From Treponema sp. (GTDB taxonomy: Bacteria; Spirochaetota; Spirochaetia; Treponematales; Treponemataceae), in NCBI GenBank assembly GCA_016293915.1, contig JAEDCY010000045.1, forward strand, positions 1 to 19,352: 19,352 nucleotides of DNA. The letters are read 5' to 3'. Below, one piece after another: positions 1 through 7,402 of the stretch. The notes beneath the pieces are model-generated. The model saw nothing but the letters and a program-made list of their open reading frames with translations. It searched no databases and was not told the DNA's origin. Numbering within the stretch: the first letter of the stretch is position 1; every line of letters starts with the position of its first letter. Position numbers and translations under genes: made by a program.

Positions 1-126
1 TCCGCGGAAACTGAACGAGTCGCGGATCGTGCTGTCCGCTGCCGGGCTGTCGATGTTGATCGTTGGTACAAGCGTATCGACTGCCGCTCCAAGGCCAATC
101 TCGCAGGAGGAAGTTATGAGAAATGA
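1..126 (+). CDS. Possible 3' end of a gene cut by the window edge
   Basis: Frame 1 is open from the first base to a TGA at 124-126 and encodes about 41 residues ending in AGGSYEK. The stretch is clearly richer in GC than what follows, and the peptide has a protein-like composition (WYKRIDC near its middle). I do not recognise the family. Because the DNA is GC-rich, other frames are also open here, so the frame choice is not secure. The composition change at about 115 marks the end of the GC-rich block. Confidence 0.3.
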   Translation, partial: SAETERVADRAVRCRAVDVDRWYKRIDCRSKANLAGGSYEK

Positions 127-211
127 AAATAATACTGAAATGAATAATACAAATGAGAAAAACCTAATTTTAAACTTACCAAAACTTCTCATAATACCTC
201 GCCTTTTTTAA
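116..211 (+). CDS. Very short ORF (31 aa) with a strong ribosome binding site
   Basis: A textbook AGGAGG at 105-110 lies 5 nt before an ATG at 116. The reading frame gives 31 residues, Asn/Glu-rich at first (MRNENNTEMNN) and then hydrophobic, ending at TAA 209-211. The start overlaps the end of the preceding open frame (TGA 124-126), as in translationally coupled genes. It could be a real small protein, a truncated gene start left by a rearrangement, or chance. No family is recognised. Confidence 0.3.
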   Translation: MRNENNTEMNNTNEKNLILNLPKLLIIPRLF

Positions 212-419
212 AGCTATAAAAAGTCTATCTCTCCGTTTAGAATTTCGGCTTAACACATGAAAAACTTAACAAAAAGACCCCTAGGTTGTTAAAACCTTAG
301 GGGCCCTCCTCTATTAGATATATTAATATGATTTCTCCAAATATGCAAATTTTTTCTATATTATTAAATTTTTCACTAAAACCAGTTTTCTACGCAAATT
401 TTCTATATCTATAATTATA
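212..419. other. AT-rich non-coding stretch
   Basis: Apart from the terminator-like hairpin at 271-303, this AT-rich stretch between the short ORF and the toxin-antitoxin promoter shows no convincing coding frame, RNA gene or repeat. Confidence 0.5.
271..303 (-). terminator. Rho-independent terminator reading on the minus strand
   Basis: The arms are 278-287 (CCCCTAGGTT) and 293-303 (AACCTTAGGGG), pairing with a single bulged A around a 5-nt loop. Read on the minus strand the hairpin is followed by TCTTTTT (277-271), the classic layout. On the plus strand no U-tract follows. No minus-strand gene is visible just upstream, so it may stop antisense or read-through transcription. Confidence 0.6.
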
Positions 420-465
420 TTGACATATACATCAATTTATTTTACTATTCTTATTATTGATATAT
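420..465 (+). promoter_or_regulatory. Promoter and candidate operator of the toxin-antitoxin operon
   Basis: A consensus -35 TTGACA at 420-425 is 17 bp from a -10-like TACTAT at 443-448, predicting a start near 455 and a leader of about 30 nt to the ATG at 486. An inverted repeat flanks the -10: ATACATCAAT (427-436) and ATTGATATAT (456-465), with one mismatch. Its position over the core promoter fits an autorepression operator bound by the antitoxin alone or with toxin, as is usual for this class. The operator role is inferred. Confidence 0.55.
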
Positions 466-485
466 CTATTAACATGGAGGTCTAT

Positions 486-866
486 ATGTATGATGCCTTA
501 ACTGCAACAAAGATGCTCAATGCTTTTGTTCCAATCAGCCGTTTTAATAAAGGTGAAGCCGGAAAAATCATTGAAGAAGTAAAAAGAGATGGAATCAAAG
601 TTATCGTAAAAAACAATGCACCCGAATGTATAATGATTACCGTTGAAGATTATGACAAACTGGTTTTTGAATCTAACAGAGTTGTAAACCCGCCTCAAAC
701 TCTGGAACAGGAAAAAGCCAGAAAAGAATTCATTGAAAAAATCAGAAAGAATGTAGCGCCACCGCTTCCTCCAACCCGTAATAGAAAAGAAGTAATGGAT
801 GAAATTGGTTCCATTGAAGTAGATAAAGACGCAGTTTGGGAATTGCGAAGGATAAGCATGATATGA
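486..866 (+). CDS. Phd/YefM-type antitoxin of a toxin-antitoxin pair
   Basis: This 126-residue protein should neutralise the downstream PIN-domain toxin and repress the shared promoter. The N-terminal half has the Phd/YefM pattern: a start leading to VPISRFNKGEAGKI (a DNA-binding fold that dimerises), then a strand with KVIVKNNAPECIMI and the EDYDKL helix typical of the family. The C-terminal part (residues 75-126) is charged and Pro-containing and would wrap the toxin. The start at 486 is chosen because GGAGG at 476-480 lies 5 nt before it; a longer in-frame version from 420 would begin inside the -35 box. The stop overlaps the toxin start (ATGA), so the two are translationally coupled. The family call rests on motif recognition. 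Confidence 0.8.
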   Translation: MYDALTATKMLNAFVPISRFNKGEAGKIIEEVKRDGIKVIVKNNAPECIMITVEDYDKLVFESNRVVNPPQTLEQEKARKEFIEKIRKNVAPPLPPTRNRKEVMDEIGSIEVDKDAVWELRRISMI

Positions 867-1246
867 TTTTAATAGACTCAAATATACTGATTGATTATTA
901 TCGCAACCGCAAATCTGAACTTGCAAAGAAAATTGATTCTATGAAAATAGCAATCTGTGGAGTTGTAAAATCAGAAGTTCTGCATGGCGCTAAAACAAAT
1001 GAAGAGCTGGATAATATTCTCTCTTCCTTTACAACTTTTGATCTTCTTCCTATAGACGAATATGATTTTGAAGGAGTGGGCCTTATTCTAAAGAATCTTA
1101 GGGAAAATGGAGTAACTGTTCCGCTGACTGATGTAATGATTGCTTTTTGTGCAATGAAATATGATGTACCAGTCTGGACACAGGATGGACACTTCAGATT
1201 AATCCAGGGCCTGTATCCAGAACTGGCTTTGTTTAATTTAAGCTAG
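863..1246 (+). CDS. vapC: VapC-like PIN-domain ribonuclease toxin
   Basis: This 127-residue single PIN domain is the size of VapC toxins, Mg-dependent RNases that cut tRNA or rRNA. The acidic active-site set is intact: D5 (in MILIDSN), E38 (in VKSEVLHG), D90 (in PLTDVMIA) and D108 (in WTQDGHF). The ATG at 863 overlaps the antitoxin stop and has GAAGGAT at 847-853 as its ribosome binding site; the upstream in-frame ATG at 836 would lie within the antitoxin gene and adds unconserved residues. It converges on the transporter gene with one base between the stop codons. The intact catalytic residues and antitoxin suggest a working module. The RNA target cannot be told from the sequence. Confidence 0.88.
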   Translation: MILIDSNILIDYYRNRKSELAKKIDSMKIAICGVVKSEVLHGAKTNEELDNILSSFTTFDLLPIDEYDFEGVGLILKNLRENGVTVPLTDVMIAFCAMKYDVPVWTQDGHFRLIQGLYPELALFNLS

Positions 1247-1247
1247 C

Positions 1248-2651
1248 TTATTTTTTACCAAAAATATCAAAATATCCGGCAATGAATACTACCAGAATAA
1301 TAAGTGGTGCAACAAAACGCAGGTAGAACTGAACAATCTTATTCTTAGGGAACTTAACACCTTCACCGGCATCAGCTTCGGCAATAAAGCCGTCCCAGCC
1401 CCAGCCCTTCTTAAGTGTACAGAAGAGGAGAAAGAGCATAGATCCGAGTGGGAGGAGGTTCTGGCTAACAATAAAGTCTTCCAGAGCGTCGATTGAACCG
1501 ATGTGAGCACCAAAGTGAACTCCCGACCATACGTTCATACCAAGAGCTGCAGGTGTAGCGAGCACGAGTATAGCACAGAAGTTGATGAGAACTGACTTGC
1601 GGCGGCTCCAGCCAAACTTATCCATTGGGAAGGCTACGATATTCTCGAATACGGCGATTACAGTAGAAAGAGCTGCAAAGCTCATAAATAGGAAAAAGAA
1701 AGCACCAACAATGCGGCCGGCAACTGGTCCCATAGAATTGAATACATTTGGAAGTGACATAAAGGCAAGACCGGCACCAGAATCAGGAGTTACATTGAAA
1801 GCAGCACATGCCGGGAAGATGATAAGGCCGGCACAAATTGCTACGAAAGTATCAAGACCGATAACGCGGAGAGCTTCACCTGTGAGTGAGTGTTCCTTAC
1901 CAATGTAAGAACCAAAAATCTCCATAGAACCAATTCCAAGGCTTAAAGTAAAGAAAGCCTGACCCATAGCAGCATAAATTGTGTCCCAAAGACCATGTTC
2001 ACCGCTTACAAGAGCCTTAAAATCAGGTTTGAGGTAGAAGGCATAACCAGCACCAGAACCCGGAATGAAAGCAACATAAATTGCAAGTCCAATCATAATT
2101 ACGAAAAGGGCAGACATCATAATTTTTGTGATGCGCTCAACTCCCTTCTGAAGGCCAAGGAAGCAGGCACCAAAGCCAATTATGATTACTACTACCATCC
2201 AGATCAAAAGACCAGCCGGGTTACCAATAGTTTCGCCAACAAAAACATTTACAATGTCGTCTCCACTGAGGCCTACGAACTTTCCGCCAATCATCTGGAA
2301 GAAATATTTCAAGAACCAGCCAGAAACTACTGTATAGAACATCATCAAAAGATAGTTTCCGATGATTGCAAAGTTTCCATAAATGTGCCACTTAGATCCG
2401 GCAGGCTCAAGAGCCTGGAGAGCACCACCCATACCCTTTTTAGAAGCACGACCAACAGCAAATTCACAAACCATAACCGGTAGTCCCAGAATTACAAGGA
2501 AAAACAGATAGATCAAAACAAAGGCTGCTCCGCCGTATTTACCAGTTATATAAGGGAAGCGCCAAACATTTCCCAAACCAATAGCACAACCAGCCGACAA
2601 AAGCAAAAAGCCAAGGCGGCTGCCAAGATTCTCGCGATTCTGCGATTCCAT
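1248..2651 (-). CDS. Sodium-dependent transporter, NSS (SNF) family
   Basis: A 467-residue, roughly 11-12-helix inner-membrane protein of the LeuT/MhsT type that couples Na+ entry to uptake of an amino acid or related amine. Helix 1 carries the hallmark GCAIGLGNVWRFPY (residues 21-34), with N28 and R31 matching the Na+ site and the extracellular gate of LeuT. The unwound helix 6 carries GQAFFTLSLGIGSMEIF. The start at 2651 is preferred: GGAG lies 6 nt upstream and the family start context (ENLGSRLGFLLL) follows at once. Longer in-frame starts would run through a repeat and the promoter. Length is normal for bacterial members. The substrate is not predictable; aromatic or branched amino acids are typical. 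No operon partner is present. Confidence 0.92.
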   Translation of the reverse strand: MESQNRENLGSRLGFLLLSAGCAIGLGNVWRFPYITGKYGGAAFVLIYLFFLVILGLPVMVCEFAVGRASKKGMGGALQALEPAGSKWHIYGNFAIIGNYLLMMFYTVVSGWFLKYFFQMIGGKFVGLSGDDIVNVFVGETIGNPAGLLIWMVVVIIIGFGACFLGLQKGVERITKIMMSALFVIMIGLAIYVAFIPGSGAGYAFYLKPDFKALVSGEHGLWDTIYAAMGQAFFTLSLGIGSMEIFGSYIGKEHSLTGEALRVIGLDTFVAICAGLIIFPACAAFNVTPDSGAGLAFMSLPNVFNSMGPVAGRIVGAFFFLFMSFAALSTVIAVFENIVAFPMDKFGWSRRKSVLINFCAILVLATPAALGMNVWSGVHFGAHIGSIDALEDFIVSQNLLPLGSMLFLLFCTLKKGWGWDGFIAEADAGEGVKFPKNKIVQFYLRFVAPLIILVVFIAGYFDIFGKK

Positions 2652-2681
2652 AATAAACTCCTGAATTATAGAGATAATGTT

Positions 2682-2711
2682 ATTATAGATAGAAACAGAA
2701 AGAGAAGTCAA
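2682..2711 (-). promoter_or_regulatory. Promoter of the NSS transporter gene
   Basis: Reading on the minus strand, TTGACT (2711-2706) is followed after 18 bp by TATAAT (2687-2682), giving a leader of roughly 25 nt with a GGAG ribosome binding site. This is the ordinary leadered layout, in contrast to the short-leader promoters elsewhere in the window. A second TATAAT at 2680-2675 is too close to the start to need invoking. Confidence 0.55.
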
Positions 2712-2724
2712 GAAAAAAAGCCCT

Positions 2725-2773
2725 GTCATCCTGAACTTGTAAAATCTGTCATCCTGAACTTGATTCAGGATCT
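2725..2773. repeat. Two copies of a GTCATCCTGAACTTG dispersed repeat
   Basis: GTCATCCTGAACTTG occurs at 2725-2739 and again at 2748-2762, a 23-bp period. The second copy completes a palindrome, ATCCTGAA (2751-2758) and TTCAGGAT (2764-2771) around a 5-nt loop. Matching copies occur at 7799-7824 and, reversed with compensating changes, at 8232-8252. Confidence 0.8.
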
Positions 2774-2816
2774 CTGGAGGCTCGCGGCGGCGAACAGGTC
2801 TGGCGGAAAAACTTGA

Positions 2817-3068
2817 CGGGACGGTGCCTTCCGCACCATCCACCCTGACTTCCTATGTCTCAACGTGCGCACTCGCGCCGAATTCTACTGGGAACACTTT
2901 GGCCTCATGGACGACCCCGACTACCTGGAGCGCACCCTCGTCAAACTCAAAGACTTCGCCGAAAACAAAATCCTTTCCGGCAAAAATCTCCTTTTCACCA
3001 TGGAATCCACCGCCTGCAAACTAAGCACCCGCCAGATTGAAAATCTTATAAATGAATTTTTGCTTTAA
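2817..3068 (+). pseudogene. 3' remnant of a nuclease-like gene
   Basis: The frame is open from just after a TGA (2814-2816) to TAA at 3066-3068 and reads as about 83 protein-like residues: IHPDFLCLNVRTR, then FYWEHFGLMDDPDYLERT, then a C-terminal helix ENLINEFLL. From memory this resembles the C-terminal part of a widespread family of uncharacterised bacterial proteins with a PD-(D/E)XK-like core (HPDF, YWEH). The N-terminal two thirds are missing and a dispersed repeat and GC-rich DNA sit where they would be. The only in-frame start is a GTG at 2865 without a ribosome binding site, so a broken gene is more likely than a small protein. Its GC-rich, C-ending codons contrast with the AT-rich flanks. 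The 3' end overlaps the convergent gene by 23 bp. Confidence 0.6.
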
Positions 3069-3885
3069 CCCTCGCCTTCATACGGCTCTTCAAGTGCTCC
3101 AGCTCATCCTTATACTGAATAGACTTCATTGTAGGGAAGTGAGCCATAAAGCTTTCTGCGGCCTTGTTGCGGGCATTCTGGAATTTTTCAATTTTTTCGA
3201 GAATACTCTGATTTATCTTGTCTTTATCTGCAAGGGCATGTTCTTTTACAGAAGCCAGCATTGCTTCAAAGCTTTCGCTTCGGAACCAGGTCTCGTTACC
3301 GTAATGGTCGCGTAAGCTTTCTCCAAAGGTTTTGATTTTTGCCATTGCTGCATTGAAGTCCACAATCTTGTGAACTGTCGCAATCACATCAACTGCAAGG
3401 GCCAGGCCAATCAGGTCGCTGGAAATCATAGTCACAAAATCTCCCAGCCAGTTTAAAAAACGCAGCATCTGAGGGTAAACAAAATGAATAACACCCAGGC
3501 CCATAAAACCAAAAAGCACAGAGTTCAGCAAACAAACGCGTCCCTTAATGTTAAACTTGTAATGCGAATAATCCCACCAGCGGGCGTGAAAAGTCTTTTC
3601 CATAATCCAGCTGACAAAATATTCCACAGCCGTGCACAAAATCATAGAGGCAAAAAAGAGTGGCAGCCAGGTTGAATAGAGGGTCGCCGGCAGCAGTAAA
3701 ATCACTACTCCACCGAATCCGTATACCGGACAGAGAGGACCGTGCAAAAATCCGCGGTTTACAAATTTGTGCTCGTGGAAAATACCCACATAAAGCACTT
3801 CCGAAATCCAGCCGACTACGCTGAACATTATAAAAATCAAAAAAGCCTGTCTGAAAGGCAGTTCATAAATAGCCATTGTATTCAT
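3046..3885 (-). CDS. DUF1113/CmpB-like membrane protein (putative ABC-transporter type IV)
   Basis: The 279-residue protein has about five membrane helices in its first 170 residues and a charged, helical C-terminal tail of about 100 residues. Recognisable family motifs are FVNRGFLHGPLCPVYGFGG and, after a helix, WIMEKTFHARWWDYSHYKFN followed by GRVCLLNS. The family is widespread but its role is unknown; the ABC-transporter label is historical. The start at 3885 (MNTMAIYELPF) is chosen because a promoter lies exactly 7 nt upstream. Other starts are ATG 3903 and ATG 3876, neither with a ribosome binding site. The gene diverges from ptsI across only 40 bp. Confidence 0.82.
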   Translation of the reverse strand: MNTMAIYELPFRQAFLIFIMFSVVGWISEVLYVGIFHEHKFVNRGFLHGPLCPVYGFGGVVILLLPATLYSTWLPLFFASMILCTAVEYFVSWIMEKTFHARWWDYSHYKFNIKGRVCLLNSVLFGFMGLGVIHFVYPQMLRFLNWLGDFVTMISSDLIGLALAVDVIATVHKIVDFNAAMAKIKTFGESLRDHYGNETWFRSESFEAMLASVKEHALADKDKINQSILEKIEKFQNARNKAAESFMAHFPTMKSIQYKDELEHLKSRMKARVKAKIHL

Positions 3886-3888
3886 ATC

Positions 3889-3921
3889 TTTAAATATAAT
3901 CATTTTTTCTATATAATTCAA
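3889..3921. promoter_or_regulatory. Overlapping divergent promoters of ptsI and the DUF1113 gene
   Basis: Plus strand: TTTAAA (3889-3894), 17 bp, TATAAT (3912-3917), then 8 nt to the ptsI ATG. Minus strand: TTGAAT (3921-3916), 17 bp, TATATT (3898-3893), then 7 nt to the ATG at 3885. The -10 of each overlaps the -35 of the other. Neither start codon has a Shine-Dalgarno sequence, so both transcripts should start 0-3 nt before the ATG. Confidence 0.55.
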
Positions 3922-3925
3922 ATTT

Positions 3926-5641
3926 ATGGAAGTATTTCTCGGAATCCCTGCGGCCGACGGAACTGGTATTGGAACCGCTTTTGTAATTCCAGACCCGGTA
4001 AAACGTGCAATTCCGCAGCATCACATAAACATTGATCAAATAAACAGAGGCTGGAGCCGTTTTGAAGCTGCAGTTCAAACCGTTACGCTCGGACTTTCGG
4101 AGCACCTGGATTCACTTTCCAAAACCAGCGAACAGGACCGTGCTCAGCGCGAGGTTTTTGAGACCTACATTCTCATGCTCGAAGACCCGGTTTTTAAGCA
4201 GGAAGTACGCGAGTTCTACGAAAATCAGCTTTTTAATATAGAATATACTGTGCAGTTTAAGGCAGAAGAGTATGCCGCAAAGCTGCGACAGGCCGGAAAC
4301 TATTACCTTTCTGAGCGCGCCCAGGATATAACTGATGTTTTTGGCCGTGTTCTCGACGAAATGCTGGACATTCATCCTTTTGATATCAATACGGTTCCAG
4401 ATGGCTCGGTAATTCTTGCTACTTCCCTGAGTTCTGCCGACACAATCATCCTGAGCAAGCGTAAAATTGCAGGTCTTGCCCTGAGCGAAGGCGGCGTTTC
4501 TTCCCACGTGGTAATTCTTGCACGAAACTACGGCATTCCAACGGTTGTCGGCCTTGAAGAAATCAGCAAAAAGGTTCGTAACGGCGAAACTGTAATTATT
4601 GACGGTAAGTCTGCAGAAATTCTTGTAAGCCCGGACCGCGAAACAATAGAAGAATATAAAGGAAAAATCCGCGAAGAATATCAGCGTAAGCTCAGTCTGC
4701 GCTCTTTCCTTAATAAGCCGGCCGAAACTAAGGATGGCACCCGCTTTAAGCTTTATGCAAATATTGGTACTCCTGAGGAAGCTGAAGTTGCTCTTGCCGA
4801 AGGTGCTGATGGAATCGGTCTTTTCCGTACAGAGTTCCTTTACATGGCTCAGAGTAGTGCTTCTTTGAACGCTGCTGCCCGCTCCTTTAGTGAACAGACT
4901 CAGTTTGAAGCTTATAAATCGGTGCTTCAGATTATGGGTAATAAACCGGTTACTATCCGAACCCTTGATGCCGGTGGTGATAAACTGATTAACTCGGTTG
5001 ACCTGCCAAACATCGAAGAAAAGAACCCTCTGATGGGTCTGCGTGCGGTTCGCCTCAGCCTTGAATACCCAAATATTTTGAAAACCCAGCTGCGTGCCCT
5101 TTTCCGTGCCAGCGTTTACGGCAACCTTGAAATTATGTTCCCTCTGATTACCAGTGTGGACCAGGTAAAAGAGTGCCTTGAATTAGTAAATGTTGTTAAG
5201 CAGGAACTTGATGCAGAAAAGATTCCTTACCAGGCTGATACCCCGGTAGGAATTATGATTGAGACGGCGGCGGCGGCTCTTATTTCTGATTGTTTGAGCA
5301 AGGTGAGCGACTTCTTCAGTCTTGGTACAAACGACCTTACTCAGTACACCCTTGGAATTGACCGCGAAAATCAGCATGTAAGCGGACTTTATAACGAGTT
5401 CAGCCTGGCAGTTTTGCGTTTAATTGAGATGACTGTTCGTTCTGCCAAGGAAAACAACGTTCCGCTTGCAGTATGCGGTGAAATGGCAGGCCGCCAGGAC
5501 AGCGTTATGGTACTGGCCGGTATGGGAATCCGCAATTTGAGTATGAGCCCAAAACTGATTTCAAGCACAAAGGAATTACTTTCAAGATTCACAATCGCCG
5601 AGCTCGAAGCAATTTCGGCTAAACATTTGAATAATTTGTAA
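3926..5641 (+). CDS. ptsI: PTS Enzyme I (phosphoenolpyruvate-protein phosphotransferase)
   Basis: This cytoplasmic enzyme takes phosphate from PEP and passes it to HPr, the first step of the phosphotransferase system. At 571 residues it has the normal length and domain order: N-terminal HPr-binding region, phosphohistidine domain with active H194 (GGVSSH; the usual Thr is Ser), and the PEP-binding barrel with R301 (LFRTEF), R345 (TIRTLD), E446 (IMIETA), N469-D470 (GTNDLTQYTLGIDR) and the acid-base C517 (CGEMAGR). All catalytic residues are present. No HPr or Enzyme II gene is near, so the protein may serve a regulatory PTS, as in other treponemes. The start at 3926 has no ribosome binding site; TATAAT ends 8 nt before it. 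REP elements follow the stop. Confidence 0.96.
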   Translation: MEVFLGIPAADGTGIGTAFVIPDPVKRAIPQHHINIDQINRGWSRFEAAVQTVTLGLSEHLDSLSKTSEQDRAQREVFETYILMLEDPVFKQEVREFYENQLFNIEYTVQFKAEEYAAKLRQAGNYYLSERAQDITDVFGRVLDEMLDIHPFDINTVPDGSVILATSLSSADTIILSKRKIAGLALSEGGVSSHVVILARNYGIPTVVGLEEISKKVRNGETVIIDGKSAEILVSPDRETIEEYKGKIREEYQRKLSLRSFLNKPAETKDGTRFKLYANIGTPEEAEVALAEGADGIGLFRTEFLYMAQSSASLNAAARSFSEQTQFEAYKSVLQIMGNKPVTIRTLDAGGDKLINSVDLPNIEEKNPLMGLRAVRLSLEYPNILKTQLRALFRASVYGNLEIMFPLITSVDQVKECLELVNVVKQELDAEKIPYQADTPVGIMIETAAAALISDCLSKVSDFFSLGTNDLTQYTLGIDRENQHVSGLYNEFSLAVLRLIEMTVRSAKENNVPLAVCGEMAGRQDSVMVLAGMGIRNLSMSPKLISSTKELLSRFTIAELEAISAKHLNNL

Positions 5642-5650
5642 AGAACACAT

Positions 5651-5741
5651 GGTGGTTTCGATACAGCCGCTACGCGGCCACTCAACCACCGGCTGCAATG
5701 TGACGGTGGTTGAGTAGCCCAAAGGGCGTATCGAAACCACC
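5651..5741. repeat. REP-like palindrome pair 1 (40 bp + 37 bp)
   Basis: A 40-bp element (5651-5690, reversed) and a 37-bp element (5705-5741, forward) are separated by 14 bp. Each has GGTGGTT and AACCACC ends, an asymmetric internal loop (GAGT opposite TATCGA) and an inner GC hairpin with a 3-nt loop: GCCGC/GCGGC in the first and GCCC/GGGC in the second. They fill nearly all of the ptsI-der gap. Confidence 0.9.
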
Positions 5742-5758
5742 GCAAAAACTGGAGATAT

Positions 5759-7312
5759 ATGGCCAAAAAGAAATCAAAACCTGACTTCTCCCGTCCTAAG
5801 GAAGAAGTTCTGGAAGAAAAAAGACAGAAAGCCGCAGAAAAGGCCCGCGCCGAAGAAGCTGATTTTATTACGCCCGGCGCAGTAAACGGAATCACCGTGG
5901 CCCCTGACGGCACTGTAACCGCAACCGGCGACACAGACCCGGAGGACGCTGAATACGACGGTCTTCCCCTTGTTGTAATTGCCGGCCGCCCTAACGTTGG
6001 AAAATCTACCCTCTTCAACCGCTTTTTGCACCACCGCGTAGCTATCGTAAACGACCAGCCAGGTGTTACCCGCGACCCGGTTGAATCAACTGCAATCATA
6101 AACGGAAAGCCTGTTCACCTTGTTGATACCGGCGGCTACAAGCTTACCCGCGACATAGGCACAAAAGAGGCCGAGCTGGACGACTACGTTGTTGAACGAT
6201 CCCTGGACATGATTGACCGCGCCGACGTAGTTATCTTGCTGCTCGACGCCACAGAAATTACAGGCGAAGACGAAGAGTTCATCATCAAAATGCGCCCATA
6301 TTGGAATAAGATGATTGCGGCCGTAAACAAAACCGAAGGCGGCAAGAACGAAGCCGAGGCCTGGAACTACGCAAAGTATGGTTTTAACGATTTGTTGCTG
6401 ATTTCGGCAGAACACGGCGACCATATAAGTGAGCTCGCAGATGCAATTACTTCGCGCTGTGATTTTAGCCACGTGCAGGTTCTGAGTTCTGACCGCCCTA
6501 TCAAAATCGCAATTTTGGGAAAACCAAATACAGGAAAATCTACATTAAGCAACCGACTGACCCACAGCGAAAACTCTATCGTTTGCGACTATGCCGGTAC
6601 TACCCGCGACGTAGTTGAAGGCGAGTTTGAATATGCCGGTCGCCGCTTTAAGGTTCTGGATACTGCCGGAATTCGCCGCAAGGCTAAGGTTCACGATGAT
6701 GTTGAGTACTATTCTGTAAACCGCGCCATCAAGACTCTGGACGAATGTGATGTTGTCTTTTTAATGATTGATGCGGTAGAAGGTCTTGCTGAGCAGGATA
6801 AAAAAATCTGTTCCCTGGCTTTTGAAAAGGGCCGCGGAATCATTTTTGTTTTGAATAAATGGGATTTGCGCGAAGAAAAAGACAATAAGGCTGTAAAATC
6901 TGTTCGCGAATGGATGAATATCATGTTTGCCCACATGGATTTTGCTCCGATTCTGCCTTTGAGCGCCCTTGAGGGAAAAGGTATTAAAGATTTACTTAAC
7001 ACAGCAATCGACCTTTACGGCCAGTTGACTAAGAAAATCGGAACTGCTTCGCTCAACAATGCCCTGCAGGACTGGCTGGAGCGCTATCCGCCTCCTGCAA
7101 GTAAAACTGCCCACTTCAAAATCCGCTATATGACTCAGGCCAGTGTAAATCCGGTTTCCTTCATAATTTTCGCAACAAGACCGGAAGTTGTTCCGGAGCC
7201 TTATGTTACTTACTTGAAGAACCGCATCCGCGAAGACCTGGGCTTTGACCAGATTCCGGTTCAGGTAGAGTTCAAAGGCAGCAGACAAAAGTGGGAAGAT
7301 CGCGAACGGTGA
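5759..7312 (+). CDS. der: Ribosome-assembly GTPase Der (EngA)
   Basis: Der uses two tandem GTPase domains and a KH-like domain to assist 50S subunit maturation. Domain 1: GRPNVGKS (76-83), DTGG (123-126) and NKTE (190-193). Domain 2: GKPNTGKS (254-261), DTAG (301-304) and NKWD (366-369). The KH-like domain follows the typical ASLNNALQDWLERYPPP and ends at residue 517. The protein is longer than usual because of a charged N-terminal extension of about 70 residues. The guanine-specificity motif of domain 1 ends in Glu instead of Asp. The ATG at 5759 has GGAG four bases upstream. The TGA stop (7310-7312) lies inside a REP element. The gene is probably essential. Confidence 0.97.
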   Translation: MAKKKSKPDFSRPKEEVLEEKRQKAAEKARAEEADFITPGAVNGITVAPDGTVTATGDTDPEDAEYDGLPLVVIAGRPNVGKSTLFNRFLHHRVAIVNDQPGVTRDPVESTAIINGKPVHLVDTGGYKLTRDIGTKEAELDDYVVERSLDMIDRADVVILLLDATEITGEDEEFIIKMRPYWNKMIAAVNKTEGGKNEAEAWNYAKYGFNDLLLISAEHGDHISELADAITSRCDFSHVQVLSSDRPIKIAILGKPNTGKSTLSNRLTHSENSIVCDYAGTTRDVVEGEFEYAGRRFKVLDTAGIRRKAKVHDDVEYYSVNRAIKTLDECDVVFLMIDAVEGLAEQDKKICSLAFEKGRGIIFVLNKWDLREEKDNKAVKSVREWMNIMFAHMDFAPILPLSALEGKGIKDLLNTAIDLYGQLTKKIGTASLNNALQDWLERYPPPASKTAHFKIRYMTQASVNPVSFIIFATRPEVVPEPYVTYLKNRIREDLGFDQIPVQVEFKGSRQKWEDRER

Positions 7313-7384
7313 TTTCGATACGCCCTACGGGCTACTCAATCACCGGTGGTTGAGTGCTCGCGAAGCGAGTGTATCGAAACCACC
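7308..7384. repeat. REP-like palindrome pair 2 (37 bp + 40 bp), directly abutting
   Basis: A 37-bp element (7308-7344, reversed) is followed without a gap by a 40-bp element (7345-7384, forward). The 37-mer has GGTGATT and AATCACC ends instead of GGTGGTT and AACCACC, so both arms changed together and pairing is kept. Inner stems are GCCC/GGGC and CTCGC/GCGAG. The first element supplies the der TGA; the second ends 7 bp before the merR-type gene's AAGGAG. Confidence 0.9.
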
Positions 7385-7402
7385 TTTGAAGAAGGAGTTA
7401 GA

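Noticed and set aside
2652..2843. N-terminal extension of the NSS transporter (64 extra residues)
   Set aside because: It would translate a dispersed repeat and the promoter, and the family start with a GGAG site is at 2651.
7346..7402. N-terminal extension of the MerR-type regulator from ATG 7346
   Set aside because: Those codons are REP sequence and the GTG at 7403 has a well-spaced AAGGAG.
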